From: Hydractinia symbiolongicarpus
Taxonomy: Eukaryota > Cnidaria > Hydrozoa > Anthoathecata > Hydractiniidae
NCBI RefSeq assembly: GCF_029227915.1
Contig: NC_079877.1
Location: forward strand, 32,639,851 to 32,703,850
Direction: 5' to 3'
Length of the DNA stretch: 64,000 nucleotides
Of the stretch, positions 35,691 through 47,967 are shown one piece after another. How positions within the stretch are numbered: position 1 is the first letter of the stretch; each line of letters opens with the position of its first letter. The position numbers were made by a program, and so were the translations under genes. Under the pieces are notes generated by a model. The model had not been told where the DNA came from and made no database searches. It worked only from the letters and a program-made list of their open reading frames with translations.

Positions 35691-38600
35691 GTTTACTCCC
35701 TGGGTACTTTCTTTGTATACTTTTGACTATACGGGCCAAGCCCGGGATTTACGGGAATTCGCGGGTTTTCGTTTGCCGGCGATTAAACTTCTTTTATTCA
35801 GTGTCTCATCAAAAATGAAAACAATTTTGAAAACTTCAAGTCTGATGCGTTTTAGTGGTGAAAAAATAATTTAAAAAATCGTTCATGAAATGAGTTTACT
35901 CACAGGGTACTTTTTTTGTATACATTCGACTATACGGGCCAAGCCCGGGATTTACGGGAAATCGCGGGTTTTCGTTTGCCGGCGATTAAACATCTTTCAT
36001 TAAGCGTCTCATCAAAAATGAAAACATTTTTGAAAACTACAAGTCTCGTGCGTTTAAGTGGTGAAAAAAAAATTTAAAAAATCGTTCGGAGAATGAGTTT
36101 ACTCCCTGGGTACCTTCTTTGTATACTTTTGACTATACGGGCCAAGCCAGGGATTTACGGGAAATGGCGGGTTTTCGTTTGCCGGCGATTAAACTTCTTT
36201 TATTCAGCGTCTCATCAAAAATGAAAACATTTTCGAAAACTACAAGTCTTATGCGTTTTAGTGGTGAAAAAATAATTTAAAAAATCGTTGTGGAAATGAG
36301 TTTACTCGCAGGGTACTTTCTTTGTATACATTTGACTTTACAGGCCGAGTCCGGGATTTAGGGGAAATCGCAGGTTTTTGTTTGCCGGCGATTAAACTTC
36401 TTTTATTCAGCGTCTCATCAAAAATGAAACATTTTTGAAAACTACAAGTCTCATGCGTTTTAGTGGTGAAAAAAAAATTTAAAAAATCGTTGTGGAAATG
36501 AGTTTACTCACAGGGTACTTTCTTTGTATACATTTGACTATACGGGCCAAGCCCGGGGTTTACGGGAAATCGCGGGTTTTCGTTTGCCGGCGATTAAACT
36601 TCTTTTATTCTGCGTCTCATCAAAAATGAAAACATTTTTGAAAACTACAAGTCTCATGCGTTTTAGTGGTGAAAAAATAAATTAAAAAATCGTTCGGGAA
36701 ATGAGTTTACTCCCTGGGTACTTTCTTTGTATACTTTTGACTATACGGGCCAAGCCCGGGATTTACGGGAATTCGCGGGTTTTCGTTTGCCGGCGATTAA
36801 ACTTCTTTTATTCAGTGTCTCATCAAAAATGAAAACAATTTTGAAAACTTCAAGTCTGATGCGTTTTAGTGGTGAAAAAATAATTTAAAAAATCGTTCAT
36901 GAAATGAGTTTACTCACAGGGTACTTTTTTTGTATACATTCGACTATACGGGCCAAGCCCGGGATTTACGGGAAATCGCGGGTTTTCGTTTGCCGGTGAT
37001 TAAACCTCTTTCATTAAGCGTCTCATCAAAAATGAAAACATTTTTGAAAACTACAAGTCTCGTGCGTTTTAGTGGTGAAAAAAAAATTTAAAAAATCGTT
37101 CGGAGAATGAGTTTACTCCCTGGGTACCTTCTTTGTATACTTTTGACTATATGGGCCAAGCCAGGGATTTACGGGACATGGCGGGTTTTCGTTTGCCGGC
37201 GATTAAACTTCTTTTATTCAGCGTCTCATCAAAAATGAAAACATTTTCGAAAACTACAAGTCTTATGCGTTTTAGTGGTGAAAAAATAATTTAAAAAATC
37301 GTTGTGGAAATGAGTTTACTCACAGGGTACTTTCTTTGTATACATTTGACTTTACAGGCCGAGTCCAGGATTTAGGGGAAATCGCAGGTTTTTGTTTGCC
37401 GGCGATTAAACTTCTTTTATTCAGCGTCTCATCAAAAATGAAACATTTTTGAAAACTACAAGTCTCATGCGTTTTAGTGGTGAAAAAAAAATTTAAAAAA
37501 TCGTTGTGGAAATGAGTTTACTCACAGGGTACTTTCTTTGTATACATTTGACTATACGGGCCAAGCCCGGGGTTTACGGGAAATCGCGGGTTTTCGTTTG
37601 CCGGCGATTAAACCTCTTTCATTAAGCGTCTCATCAAAAATGAAAACATTTTTGAAACCTACAAGTCTCATGCGTTTTAGTGGTGAAAAAAAAATTTAAA
37701 AAATCGTTCGGAGAATGAGTTTACTCCCTGGGTACCTTCTTTGTATACTTTTGACTATACGGGCCAAACCAGGGATTTACGGGAAATCGCGGGTTTTCGT
37801 TTGCCGGCGATTAAACTTCTTTTATTCAGCGTCTCATCAAAAATGAAAACATTTTCGAAAACTACAAGTCTTATGCGTTTTAGTGGTGAAAAAATAATTT
37901 AAAAAATCGTTGTGGAAATGAGTTTACTCACAGGGTACTTTCTTTGTATACATTTGACTATACGGGCTAAGCCCGGGATTTACGGGAAATCGCGGGTTTT
38001 CGTTTGCCGGCGATTAAACCTCTTTCATTAAGCGTCTCATCAAAAATGAAAACATTTTTGAAAACTACAAGTCTCATGCGTTTTAGTGGTGAAAAAAAAA
38101 ATTTAAAAAATCGTTCGGAAAATGAGTTTACTCCCTGGGTACTTTCTTTGTATACAATCGAATACACGGGCCAAGCCCGGAATTTAGGGGAAATCGCTGG
38201 TTTTCGTTTGCCGGCGATTAAACCTCTTTCATTAAGCGTCTCATCAAAAATAAAACATTTTTGAAAACTACAAGTCTCATGCGCTTTAGTGGTGAAATAA
38301 TAATTTGAAAAATCGTTCGGAAAATGAGTTTACTCCCTGGGTACTTTCTTTGTATACTTTTGACTATACGGGCCAAGCCCGGGATTTTCGGGAAATCGCG
38401 GGTTTTCGTTTGCCGGCGATTAAACTTCTTTTATTCAGCGTCTCATCACAAATGAAAACATTTTTGAAAACTACAAGTCTCATGCGTTTTAGTGGTGAAA
38501 AAATAATTTAAAAAATCGTTCGAGAAATGAGTTTACTCCCTGGGTACCTTCTTTGTATACTTTTGACTATACGGGCCAAGCCCGGGATTTACGGGAAATG

Positions 38601-38932
38601 GCGGGTTTTTGTTTGCCGGTGATAAAAATTCTTTTATTCAGCGTCTCATCAAAAATAAAACATTTTTGAAAACTACAAGTCTCATGCGCTTTAGTGGTGA
38701 AATAATAATTTGAAAAATCGTTCGGAAAATGAGTTTACTCCCTGGGTACTTTCTTTGTATACTTTTGACTATACGGGCCAAGCCCGGGATTTACGGGAAA
38801 TCGCGGGTTTTCGTTTGCCGGCGATTAAACTTCTTTTATTCAGCGTCTCATCACAAATGAAAACATTTCTGAAAACTACAAGTCTTATGCGTTTTAGTGG
38901 TGAAAAAATAATTTAAAAAATCGTTCGGGAAA
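35691..38932 (+). repeat. 5-monomer (1014 bp) series within a 4118-bp duplication, copy 1
   Basis: An EcoRI site in 'acgggaattcgcggg' occurs near 35753 and 36767 (1014 bp apart). Other markers are 'ttcatgaaatgag', 'ttcggagaatgag' with 'gggtaccttctttg', 'ttgtggaaatgag' and 'gactttacaggcc'. The whole segment, including 'tacaatcgaatacacgg' near 38151, recurs 4118 bp downstream. Confidence 0.8.
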
Positions 38933-38994
38933 TGAGTTTACAAGTCTCATGGGCTTTAGTGGCGAAATAATAATTTAAAAAATCGTTCGGGAAA
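38933..38994 (+). repeat. 62-bp truncated monomer 1
   Basis: The monomer start 'gagtttac' is joined directly to 'aagtctcatggg', so 141 bp of a normal monomer are missing. The three bases TAC occur at both deletion edges ('gagtttac' and 'aaaactac'), which fits a microhomology deletion. This is the leftmost copy, and the preceding monomer is not the 'gattaatcc' type found before the other eleven. Confidence 0.95.
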
Positions 38995-39808
38995 TGAGTT
39001 TACTCCCTGGGTACTTTCTTTGTATACTTTTGACTATACGGGCCAAGCCCGGGATTTACGCGAAATGGCGGGTTTTCGTTTGCCGGTGATTAAACTTCTT
39101 TTATTCAGTGTCAAATCAAAAATTAAAACATTATTGAAAACTACAAGTCTCATGCGTTTTAGTGGTGAAAAAAAAATTTAAAAAATCGTTCGGGAAATGA
39201 GTTTACTCCCTGGGTGCTTTCTTTGTATACATTCGACTACACGGCCCAAGCCCGGGATTTAGGGGAAATCGCTGGTTTTCGTTTGCCGGCGATTAAACTT
39301 CTTTCATTAAGCGTCTCATCAAAAATGAAACATTTTTGAAAACTACAAGTCTCATGCGTTTTAGTGGTGAAAAAAAAATTTAAAAAATCGTTCGAAGAAT
39401 GAGTTTACTCCCTGGGTACCTTCTTTGTATACTTTTGACTATACGGGCCAAGCCAGGGATTTACGGGAAATCGCGGGTTTTCGTTTGCCGGCGATTAAAC
39501 TTCTTTTATTCAGCGTCTCATCAAAAATGAAAACATTTTCGAAAACTACAAGTCTTATGCGTTTTAGTGGTGAAAAAATAATTTAAAAAATCGTTGTGGA
39601 AATGAGTTTACTCACAGGGTACTTTCTTTGTTTACATTTGACTATACGGCCCAAGCCCGGGATTTACGGCAAATCGCGGGTTTTCGTTTGCCGGCGATTA
39701 AACCTCTTTTATTCAGCGTCTCATCACAAATGAAAACATTTTTGAAAACTACAAGTCTCATGCGTTTTAGTGGTGAAAAAATAAATTAAAAAATCGTTCG
39801 GGAAATGA
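38995..39808 (+). repeat. Four monomers following the first truncated monomer
   Basis: This run starts with the monomer carrying 'gtgtcaaatcaaaaatt', which follows every truncated monomer. It then has one with 'gggtgctttc' and 'acggcccaagcc', one with 'tcgaagaatgag' and one with 'tttgtttacatttg'. The same order recurs after 43785 and, in part, after 46486. Confidence 0.7.
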
Positions 39809-42800
39809 GTTTACTCCCTGGATACTTTTTTTGTATACTTTTGACTATACGGGCCAAGCCCGGGATTTACGGGAATTCGCGGGTTTTCGTTTGCCGGCGA
39901 TTAAACTTCTTTTATTCAGTGTCTCATCAAAAATGAAAACAATTTTGAAAACTTCAAGTCGGATGCGTTTTAGTGGTGAAAAAATAATTTAAAAAATCGT
40001 TCATGAAATGAGTTTACTCACAGGGTACTTTTTTTGTATACATTCGACTATACGGGCCAAGCCCGGGATTTACGGGAAATCGCGGGTTTTCGTTTGCCGG
40101 CGATTAAACATCTTTCATTAAGCGTCTCATCAAAAATGAAAACATTTTTGAAAACTACAAGTCTCGTGCGTTTTAGTGGTGAAAAAAAAATTTAAAAAAT
40201 CGTTCGGAGAATGAGTTTACTCCCTGGGTACCTTCTTTGTATACTTTTGACTATACGGGCCAAGCCAGGGATTTACGGGAAATGGCGGGTTTTCGTTTGC
40301 CGGCGATTAAACTTCTTTTATTCAGCGTCTCATCAAAAATGAAAACATTTTCGAAAACTACAAGTCTTATGCGTTTTAGTGGTGGAAAAATAATTTAAAA
40401 AATCGTTGTGGAAATGAGTTTACTCACAGGGTACTTTCTTTGTATACATTTGACTTTACAGGCCTAGTCCGGGATTTAGGGGAAATCGCAGGTTTTCGTT
40501 TGCCGGCGATTAAACTTCTTTTATTCAGCGTCTCATCAAAAATGAAACATTTTTGAAAACTACAAGTCTCATGCGTTTTAGTGGTGAAAAAAAAATTTAA
40601 AAAATCGTTGTGGAAATGAGTTTACTCACAGGGTACTTTCTTTGTATACATTTGACTATACGGGCCAAGCCCGGGGTTTACGGGAAATCGCGGGTTTTCG
40701 TTTGCCGGCGATTAAACTTCTTTTATTCTGCGTCTCATCAAAAATGAAAACATTTTTGAAAACTACAAGTGTCATGCGTTTTAGTGGTGAAAAAATAAAT
40801 TAAAAAATTGTTCGGGAAATGAGTTTACTCCCTGGGTACTTTCTTTGTATACTTTTGACTATACGGGCCAAGCCAGGGATTTACGGGAATTCGCGGGTTT
40901 TCGTTTGCCGGCGATTAAACTTCTTTTATTCAGTGTCTCATCAAAAATGAAAACAATTTTGAAAACTTCAAGTCTGATGCGTTTTAGTGGTGAAAAAATA
41001 ATTTAAAAAATCGTTCATGAAATGAGTTTACTCACAGGGTACTTTTTTTGTATACATTCGACTATACGGGCCAAGCCCGGGATTTACGGGAAATCGCGGG
41101 TTTTCGTTTGCCGGCGATTAAACCTCTTTCATTAAGCGTCTCATCAAAAATGAAAACATTTTTGAAAACTACAAGTCTCGTGCGTTTTAGTGGTGAAAAA
41201 AAAATTTAAAAAATCGTTCGGAGAATGAGTTTACTCCCTGGGTACCTTCTTTGTATACTTTTGACTATATGGGCCAAGCCAGGGATTTACGGGACATGGC
41301 GGGTTTTCGTTTGACGGCGATTAAACTTCTTTTATTCAGCGTCTCATCAAAAATGAAAACATTTTCGAAAACTACAAGTCTTATGCGTTTTAGTGGTGAA
41401 AAAATAATTTAAAAAATCGTTGTGGAAATGAGTTTACTCACAGGGTACTTTCTTTGTATACATTTGACTTTACAGGCCGAGTCCGGGATTTAGGGGAAAT
41501 CGCAGGTTTTCGTTTGCCGGCGATTAAACTTCTTTTATTCAGCGTCTCATCAAAAATGAAACATTTTTGAAAACTACAAGTCTCATGCGTTTTAGTGGTG
41601 AAAAAAAAATTTAAAAAATCGTTGTGGAAATGAGTTTACTCACAGGGTACTTTCTTTGTATACATTTGACTATACGGGCCAAGCCCGGGGTTTACGGGAA
41701 ATCGCGGGTTTTCGTTTGCCGGCGATTAAACCTCTTTCATTAAGCGTCTCATCAAAAATGAAAACATTTTTGAAACCTACAAGTCTCATGCGTTTTAGTG
41801 GTGAAAAAAAAATTTAAAAAATCGTTCGGAGAATGAGTTTACTCCCTGGGTACCTTCTTTGTATACTTTTGACTATACGGGCCAAGCCAGGGATTTACGG
41901 GAAATCGCGGGTTTTCGTTTGCCGGCGATTAAACTTCTTTTATTCAGCGTCTCATCAAAAATGAAAACATTTTCGAAAACTACAAGTCTTATGCGTTTTA
42001 GTGGTGAAAAAATAATTTAAAAAATCGTTGTGGAAATGAGTTTACTCACAGGGTACTTTCTTTGTATACATTTGACTATACGGGCTAAGCCCGGGATTTA
42101 CGGGAAATCGCGGGTTTTCGTTTGCCGGCGATTAAACCTCTTTCATTAAGCGTCTCATCAAAAATGAAAACATTTTTGAAACCTACAAGTCTCATGCGTT
42201 TTAGTGGTGAAAAAAAAAAATTAAAAAATCGTTCGGAAAATGAGTTTACTCCCTGTGTACTTTCTTTGTATACAATCGAATACACGGGCCAAGCCCGGAA
42301 TTTAGGGGAAATCGCTGGTTTTCGTTTGCCGGCGATTAAACCTCTTTCATTAAGCGTCTCATCAAAAATAAAACATTTTTGAAAACTACAAGTCTCATGC
42401 GCTTTAGTGGTGAAATAATAATTTGAAAAATCGTTCGGAAAATGAGTTTACTCCCTGGGTACTTTCTTTGTATACTTTTGACTATACGGGCCAAGCCCGG
42501 GATTTTCGGGAAATCGCGGGTTTTCGTTTGCCGGCGATTAAACTTCTTTTATTCAGCGTCTCATCACAAATGAAAACATTTTTGAAAACTACAAGTCTCA
42601 TGCGTTTTAGTGGTGAAAAAATAATTTAAAAAATCGTTCGAGAAATGAGTTTACTCCCTGGGTACCTTCTTTGTATACTTTTGACTATACGGGCCAAGCC
42701 CGGGATTTACGGGAAATGGCGGGTTTTTGTTTGCCGGTGATAAAAATTCTTTTATTCAGCGTCTCATCAAAAATAAAACATTTTTGAAAACTACAAGTCT

Positions 42801-43254
42801 CATGCGCTTTAGTGGTGAAATAATAATTTGAAAAATCGTTCGGAAAATGAGTTTACTCCCTGGGTACTTTCTTTGTATACTTTTGACTATACGGGCCAAG
42901 CCCGGGATTTACGGGAAATCGCGGGTTTTCGTTTGCCGGCGATTAAACTTCTTTTATTCAGCGTCTCATCACAAATGAAAACATTTTTGCAAACTACAAG
43001 TCTCATGCGTTTTAGTGGTGAAAAAAAAAATTAAAAAAATCGTTCGGGAAATGAGTTTACTCACAGGGTACTTTCTTTGTATACATTCTACTATGCGGGC
43101 CAAGCCCAGGATTTACGGGAAATCGCGGGTTTTCGTTTGCCCCCGATTAATCCACTTTCATTAAACGTATCATCAAAAATGAAAACATTTCTGAAAACTA
43201 CAAGTCTTATGCGTTTTAGTGGTGAAAAAATAATTTAAAAAATCGTTCGGGAAA
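39809..43254 (+). repeat. 4118-bp duplication, copy 2
   Basis: This matches 35691-38880 at offset 4118, with EcoRI-marked monomers near 39871 and 40885 and the 'tacaatcgaatacacgg' monomer near 42270. Small differences include 'gaaacctacaag' for 'gaaaactacaag' and 'ccctgtgtac' for 'ccctgggtac'. It ends with the 'gcccccgattaatcc' monomer that precedes the truncated monomer at 43255. Confidence 0.8.
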
Positions 43255-43316
43255 TGAGTTTACAAGTCTCATGGGCTTTAGTGGCGAAATAATAATTTAA
43301 AAAATCGTTCGGGAAA
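43255..43316 (+). repeat. 62-bp truncated monomer 2
   Basis: It has the same 141-bp deletion, the same TAC junction and the marker 'gtggcgaaataat'. It is preceded by the 'gcccccgattaatcc' monomer and followed by the 'gtgtcaaatcaaaaatt' monomer. Confidence 0.95.
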
Positions 43317-43722
43317 TGAGTTTACTCCCTGGGTACTTTCTTTGTATACTTTTGACTATACGGGCCAAGCCCGGGATTTACGGGAAATGGCGGGTTTTCG
43401 TTTGCCGGTGATTAAACTTCTTTTATTCAGTGTCAAATCAAAAATTAAAACATTATTGAAAACTACAAGTCTCATGCGTTTTAGTGGTGAAAAAAAAATT
43501 AAAAAAATCGTTCGGGAAATGAGTTTACTCCCTGGGTACTTTCTTTGTATACATTCTACTATGCGGGCCAAGCCCAGGATTTACGGGAAATCGCGGGTTT
43601 TCGTTTGCCCCCGATTAATCCACTTTCATTAAACGTATCATCAAAAATGAAAACATTTCTGAAAACTACAAGTCTTATGCGTTTTAGTGGTGAAAAAATA
43701 ATTTAAAAAATCGTTCGGGAAA

Positions 43723-43784
43723 TGAGTTTACAAGTCTCATGGGCTTTAGTGGCGAAATAATAATTTAAAAAATCGTTCGGGAAA
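43723..43784 (+). repeat. 62-bp truncated monomer 3
   Basis: It lies 468 bp after copy 2, which equals two full monomers plus 62 bp. It has the same junction and the same neighbours, so the whole small cassette was duplicated. Confidence 0.95.
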
Positions 43785-46423
43785 TGAGTTTACTCCCTGG
43801 GTACTTTCTTTGTATACTTTTGACTATACGGGCCAAGCCCGGGATTTACGGGAAATGGCGGGTTTTCGTTTGCCGGTGATTAAACTTCTTTTATTCAGTG
43901 TCAAATCAAAAATTAAAACATTATTGAAAACTACAAGTCTCATGCGTTTTAGTGGTGAAAAAAAAATTTAAAAAATCGTTCGGGAAATGAGTTTACTCCC
44001 TGGGTGCTTTCTTTGTATACATTCGACTACACGGCCCAAGCCCGGGATTTAGGGGAAATCGCTGGTTTTCGTTTGCCGGCGATTAAACTTCTTTCATTAA
44101 GCGTCTCATCAAAAATGAAACATTTTTGAAAACTACAAGTCTCATGCGTTTTAGTGGTGAAAAAAAAATTTAAAAAATCGTTCGGAGAATGAGTTTACTC
44201 CCTGGGTACCTTCTTTGTATACTTTTGACTATACGGGCCAAGCCAGGGATTTACGGGAAATCGCGGGTTTTCGTTTGCCGGCGATTAAACTTCTTTTATT
44301 CAGCGTCTCATCAAAAATGAAAACATTTTCGAAAACTACAAGTCTTATGCGTTTTAGTGGTGAAAAAATAATTTAAAAAATCGTTGTGGAAATGAGTTTA
44401 CTCACAGGGTACTTTCTTTGTTTACATTTGACTATACGGGCTAAGCCCGGGATTTACGGGAAATCGCGGGGTTTCGTTTGCCGGCGATTAAACCTCTTTC
44501 ATTAAGCGTCTCATCAAAAATGAAAACATTTTTGAAACCTACAAGTCTCATGCGTTTTAGTGGTGAAAAGAAAAATTTAAAAAATCGTTCGGGAAATGAG
44601 TTTACTCCCTGGGTAATTTCTTTGTATACATTCGACTACACGGGCCAAGCCCGGGATTTAGGGGAAATCGCGGGTTTTCGTTTGCCGGCGATTAAACCTC
44701 TTTTATTAAGCGTCTCATCAAAAATGAAAACATTTTTGAAAACTACAAGTCTCATGCGTTTTAGTGGTGAAAAAAAAATTTAAAAAATCGTTGTGGAAAT
44801 GAGTTTACTCACAGGGTACTTTCTTTGTATACATTTGACTATACGGGCCAAGCCCGGGGTTTACGGGAAATCGCGGGTTTTCGTTTGCCGGCGATTAAAC
44901 CTCTTTCATTAAGCGTCTCATCAAAAATGAAAACATTTTTGAAACCTACAAGTCTCATGCGTTTTAGTGGTGAAAAAAAAATTTAAAAAATCGTTCGGAG
45001 AATGAGTTTACTCCCTGGGTACCTTCTTTGTATACTTTTGACTATACGGGCCAAGCCAGGGATTTACGGGAAATCGCGGGTTTTCGTTTGCCGGCGATTA
45101 AACTTCTTTTATTCAGCGTCTCATCAAAAATGAAAACATTTTCGAAAACTACAAGTCTTATGCGTTTTAGTGGTGAAAAAATAATTTAAAAAATCGTTGT
45201 GGAAATGAGTTTACTCACAGGGTACTTTCTTTGTATACATTTGACTATACGGGCTAAGCCCGGGATTTACGGGAAATCGCGGGTTTTCGTTTGCCGGCGA
45301 TTAAACCTCTTTCATTAAGCGTCTCATCAAAAATGAAAACATTTTTGAAACCTACAAGTCTCATGCGTTTTAGTGGTGAAAAAAAAAAATTAAAAAATCG
45401 TTCGGAAAATGAGTTTACTCCCTGTGTACTTTCTTTGTATACAATCGAATACACGGGCCAAGCCCGGAATTTAGGGGAAATCGCTGGTTTTCGTTTGCCG
45501 GCGATTAAACCTCTTTCATTAAGCGTCTCATCAAAAATAAAACATTTTTGAAAACTACAAGTCTCATGCGCTTTAGTGGTGAAATAATAATTTGAAAAAT
45601 CGTTCGGAAAATGAGTTTACTCCCTGGGTACTTTCTTTGTATACTTTTGACTATACGGGCCAAGCCCGGGATTTTCGGGAAATCGCGGGTTTTCGTTTGC
45701 CGGCGATTAAACTTCTTTTATTCAGCGTCTCATCACAAATGAAAACATTTTTGAAAACTACAAGTCTCATGCGTTTTAGTGGTGAAAAAATAATTTAAAA
45801 AATCGTTCGAGAAATGAGTTTACTCCCTGGGTACCTTCTTTGTATACTTTTGACTATACGGGCCAAGCCCGGGATTTACGGGAAATGGCGGGTTTTTGTT
45901 TGCCGGTGATAAAAATTCTTTTATTCAGCGTCTCATCAAAAATAAAACATTTTTGAAAACTACAAGTCTCATGCGCTTTAGTGGTGAAATAATAATTTGA
46001 AAAATCGTTCGGAAAATGAGTTTACTCCCTGGGTACTTTCTTTGTATACTTTTGACTATACGGGCCAAGCCCGGGATTTACGGGAAATCGCGAGTTTTCG
46101 TTTGCCGGCGATTAAACTTCTTTTATTCAGCGTCTCATCACAAATGAAAACATTTTTGAAAACTACAAGTCTCATGCGTTTTAGTGGTGAAAAAAAAAAT
46201 TAAAAAAATCGTTCGGGAAATGAGTTTACTCACAGGGTACTTTCTTTGTATACATTCTACTATGCGGGCCAAGCCCAGGATTTACGGGAAATCGCGGGTT
46301 TTCGTTTGCCCCCGATTAATCCACTTTCATTAAACGTATCATCAAAAATGAAAACATTTCTGAAAACTACAAGTCTTATGCGTTTTAGTGGTGAAAAAAT
46401 AATTTAAAAAATCGTTCGGGAAA
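43785..46423 (+). repeat. 13-monomer cassette between truncated monomers 3 and 4
   Basis: This is full-length satellite. The first monomers repeat the order seen after 38995. The right part, from about 44790, repeats about 41620-43250 at an offset of 3169, including the 'ccctgtgtac' and 'tacaatcgaatacacgg' monomer near 45440. Confidence 0.75.
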
Positions 46424-46485
46424 TGAGTTTACAAGTCTCATGGGCTTTAGTGGCGAAATAATAATTTAAAAAATCGTTCGGGAAA
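46424..46485 (+). repeat. 62-bp truncated monomer 4
   Basis: It lies 2701 bp after copy 3 (13 monomers plus 62 bp) and 3169 bp after copy 2. The 3169-bp offset also relates 42085-43250 to 45254-46420, so this copy belongs to a larger displaced repeat. Confidence 0.95.
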
Positions 46486-47905
46486 TGAGTTTACTCCCTG
46501 GGTACTTTCTTTGTATACTTTTGACTATACGGGCCAAGCCCGGGATTTACGGGAAATGGCGGGTTTTCGTTTGCCGGTGATTAAACTTCTTTTATTCAGT
46601 GTCAAATCAAAAATTAAAACATTATTGAAAACTACAAGTCTCATGCGTTTTAGTGGTGAAAAAAAAATTTAAAAAATCGTTCGGGAAATGAGTTTACTCC
46701 CTGGGTGCTTTCTTTGTATACATTCGACTACACGGCCCAAGCCCGGGATTTAGGGGAAATCGCTGGTTTTCGTTTGCCGGCGATTAAACTTCTTTCATTA
46801 AGCGTCTCATCAAAAATGAAACATTTTTGAAAACTACAAGTCTCATGCGTTTTAGTGGTGAAAAAAAAATTTAAAAAATCGTTCGGAGAATGAGTTTACT
46901 TCCTGGGTACCTTCTTTGTATACTTTTGACTATACGGGCCAAGCCAGGGATTTACGGGAAATCGCGGGTTTTCGTTTGCCGGCGATTAAACTTCTTTTAT
47001 TCAGCGTCTCATCAAAAATGAAAACATTTTCGAAAACTACAAGTCTTATGCGTTTTAGTGGTGAAAAAATAATTTAAAAAATCGTTGTGGAAATGAGTTT
47101 ACTCACAGGGTACTTTCTTTGTTTACATTTGACTATACGGGCTAAGCCCGGGATTTACGGGAAATCGCGGGGTTTCGTTTGCCGGCGATTAAACCTCTTT
47201 CATTAAGCGTCTCATCAAAAATGAAAACATTTTTGAAACCTACAAGTCTCATGCGTTTTAGTGGTGAAAAGAAAAATTTAAAAAATCGTTCGGGAAATGA
47301 GTTTACTCCCTGGGTAATTTCTTTGTATACATTCGACTACACGGGCCAAGCCCGGGATTTAGGGGAAATCGCGGGTTTTCGTTTGCCGGCGATTAAACCT
47401 CTTTCATTAGCGTCTCATCAAAAATGAAAACATTTTTGAAAACTACAAGTCTCATGCGTTTTAGTGGTGAAAAAATAATTTAAAAAATCGTTCGAGAAAT
47501 GAGTTTACTCCCTGGGTACCTTCTTTGTATACTTTTGACTTTACGGGCCAAGCCCGGGATTTAAGGGAAATGGCGGGTTTTTGTTTGCCGGTGATTAAAC
47601 TTCTTTTATTCAGCGTCTCATCACAAATGAAAACATTTTTGAAAACTACAAGTCTCATGCGTTTTAGTGGTGAAAAGATAATTTAAAAAATCGTTTTGGA
47701 AATGAGTTTACTCACAGGGTACTTTCTTTGTATACATTCTACTATGCGGGCCAAGCCCGGGATTTACGGGAAATCGCGGGTTTTCGTTTGCCCTCGATTA
47801 ATCCACTTTCATTAAACGTATCATCAAAAATGAAAACATTTCTGAAAACTACAAGTCTCATGCGTTTTAGTGGTGAAAAAATAATTTAAAAAATCGTTCG
47901 GGAAA
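46486..47905 (+). repeat. 7-monomer cassette A
   Basis: The monomer order by marker is: 'caaatcaaaaatt' with 'cattattg'; 'gggtgctttc'; 'ttcggagaatgag'; 'ttgtggaaatgag' with 'tttgtttac'; 'gggtaatttctttg'; 'ttcgagaaatgag' with 'gactttacggg'; and 'ttttggaaatgag' with 'gccctcgattaatcc'. The last monomer directly precedes truncated copy 5. Confidence 0.8.
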
Positions 47906-47967
47906 TGAGTTTACAAGTCTCATGGGCTTTAGTGGCGAAATAATAATTTAAAAAATCGTTCGGGAAA
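47906..47967 (+). repeat. 62-bp truncated monomer 5
   Basis: It lies 1482 bp after copy 4 (seven monomers plus 62 bp). The preceding monomer now reads 'gccctcgattaatcc', a single-base change from the 'gccccc' form to the left. Confidence 0.95.
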
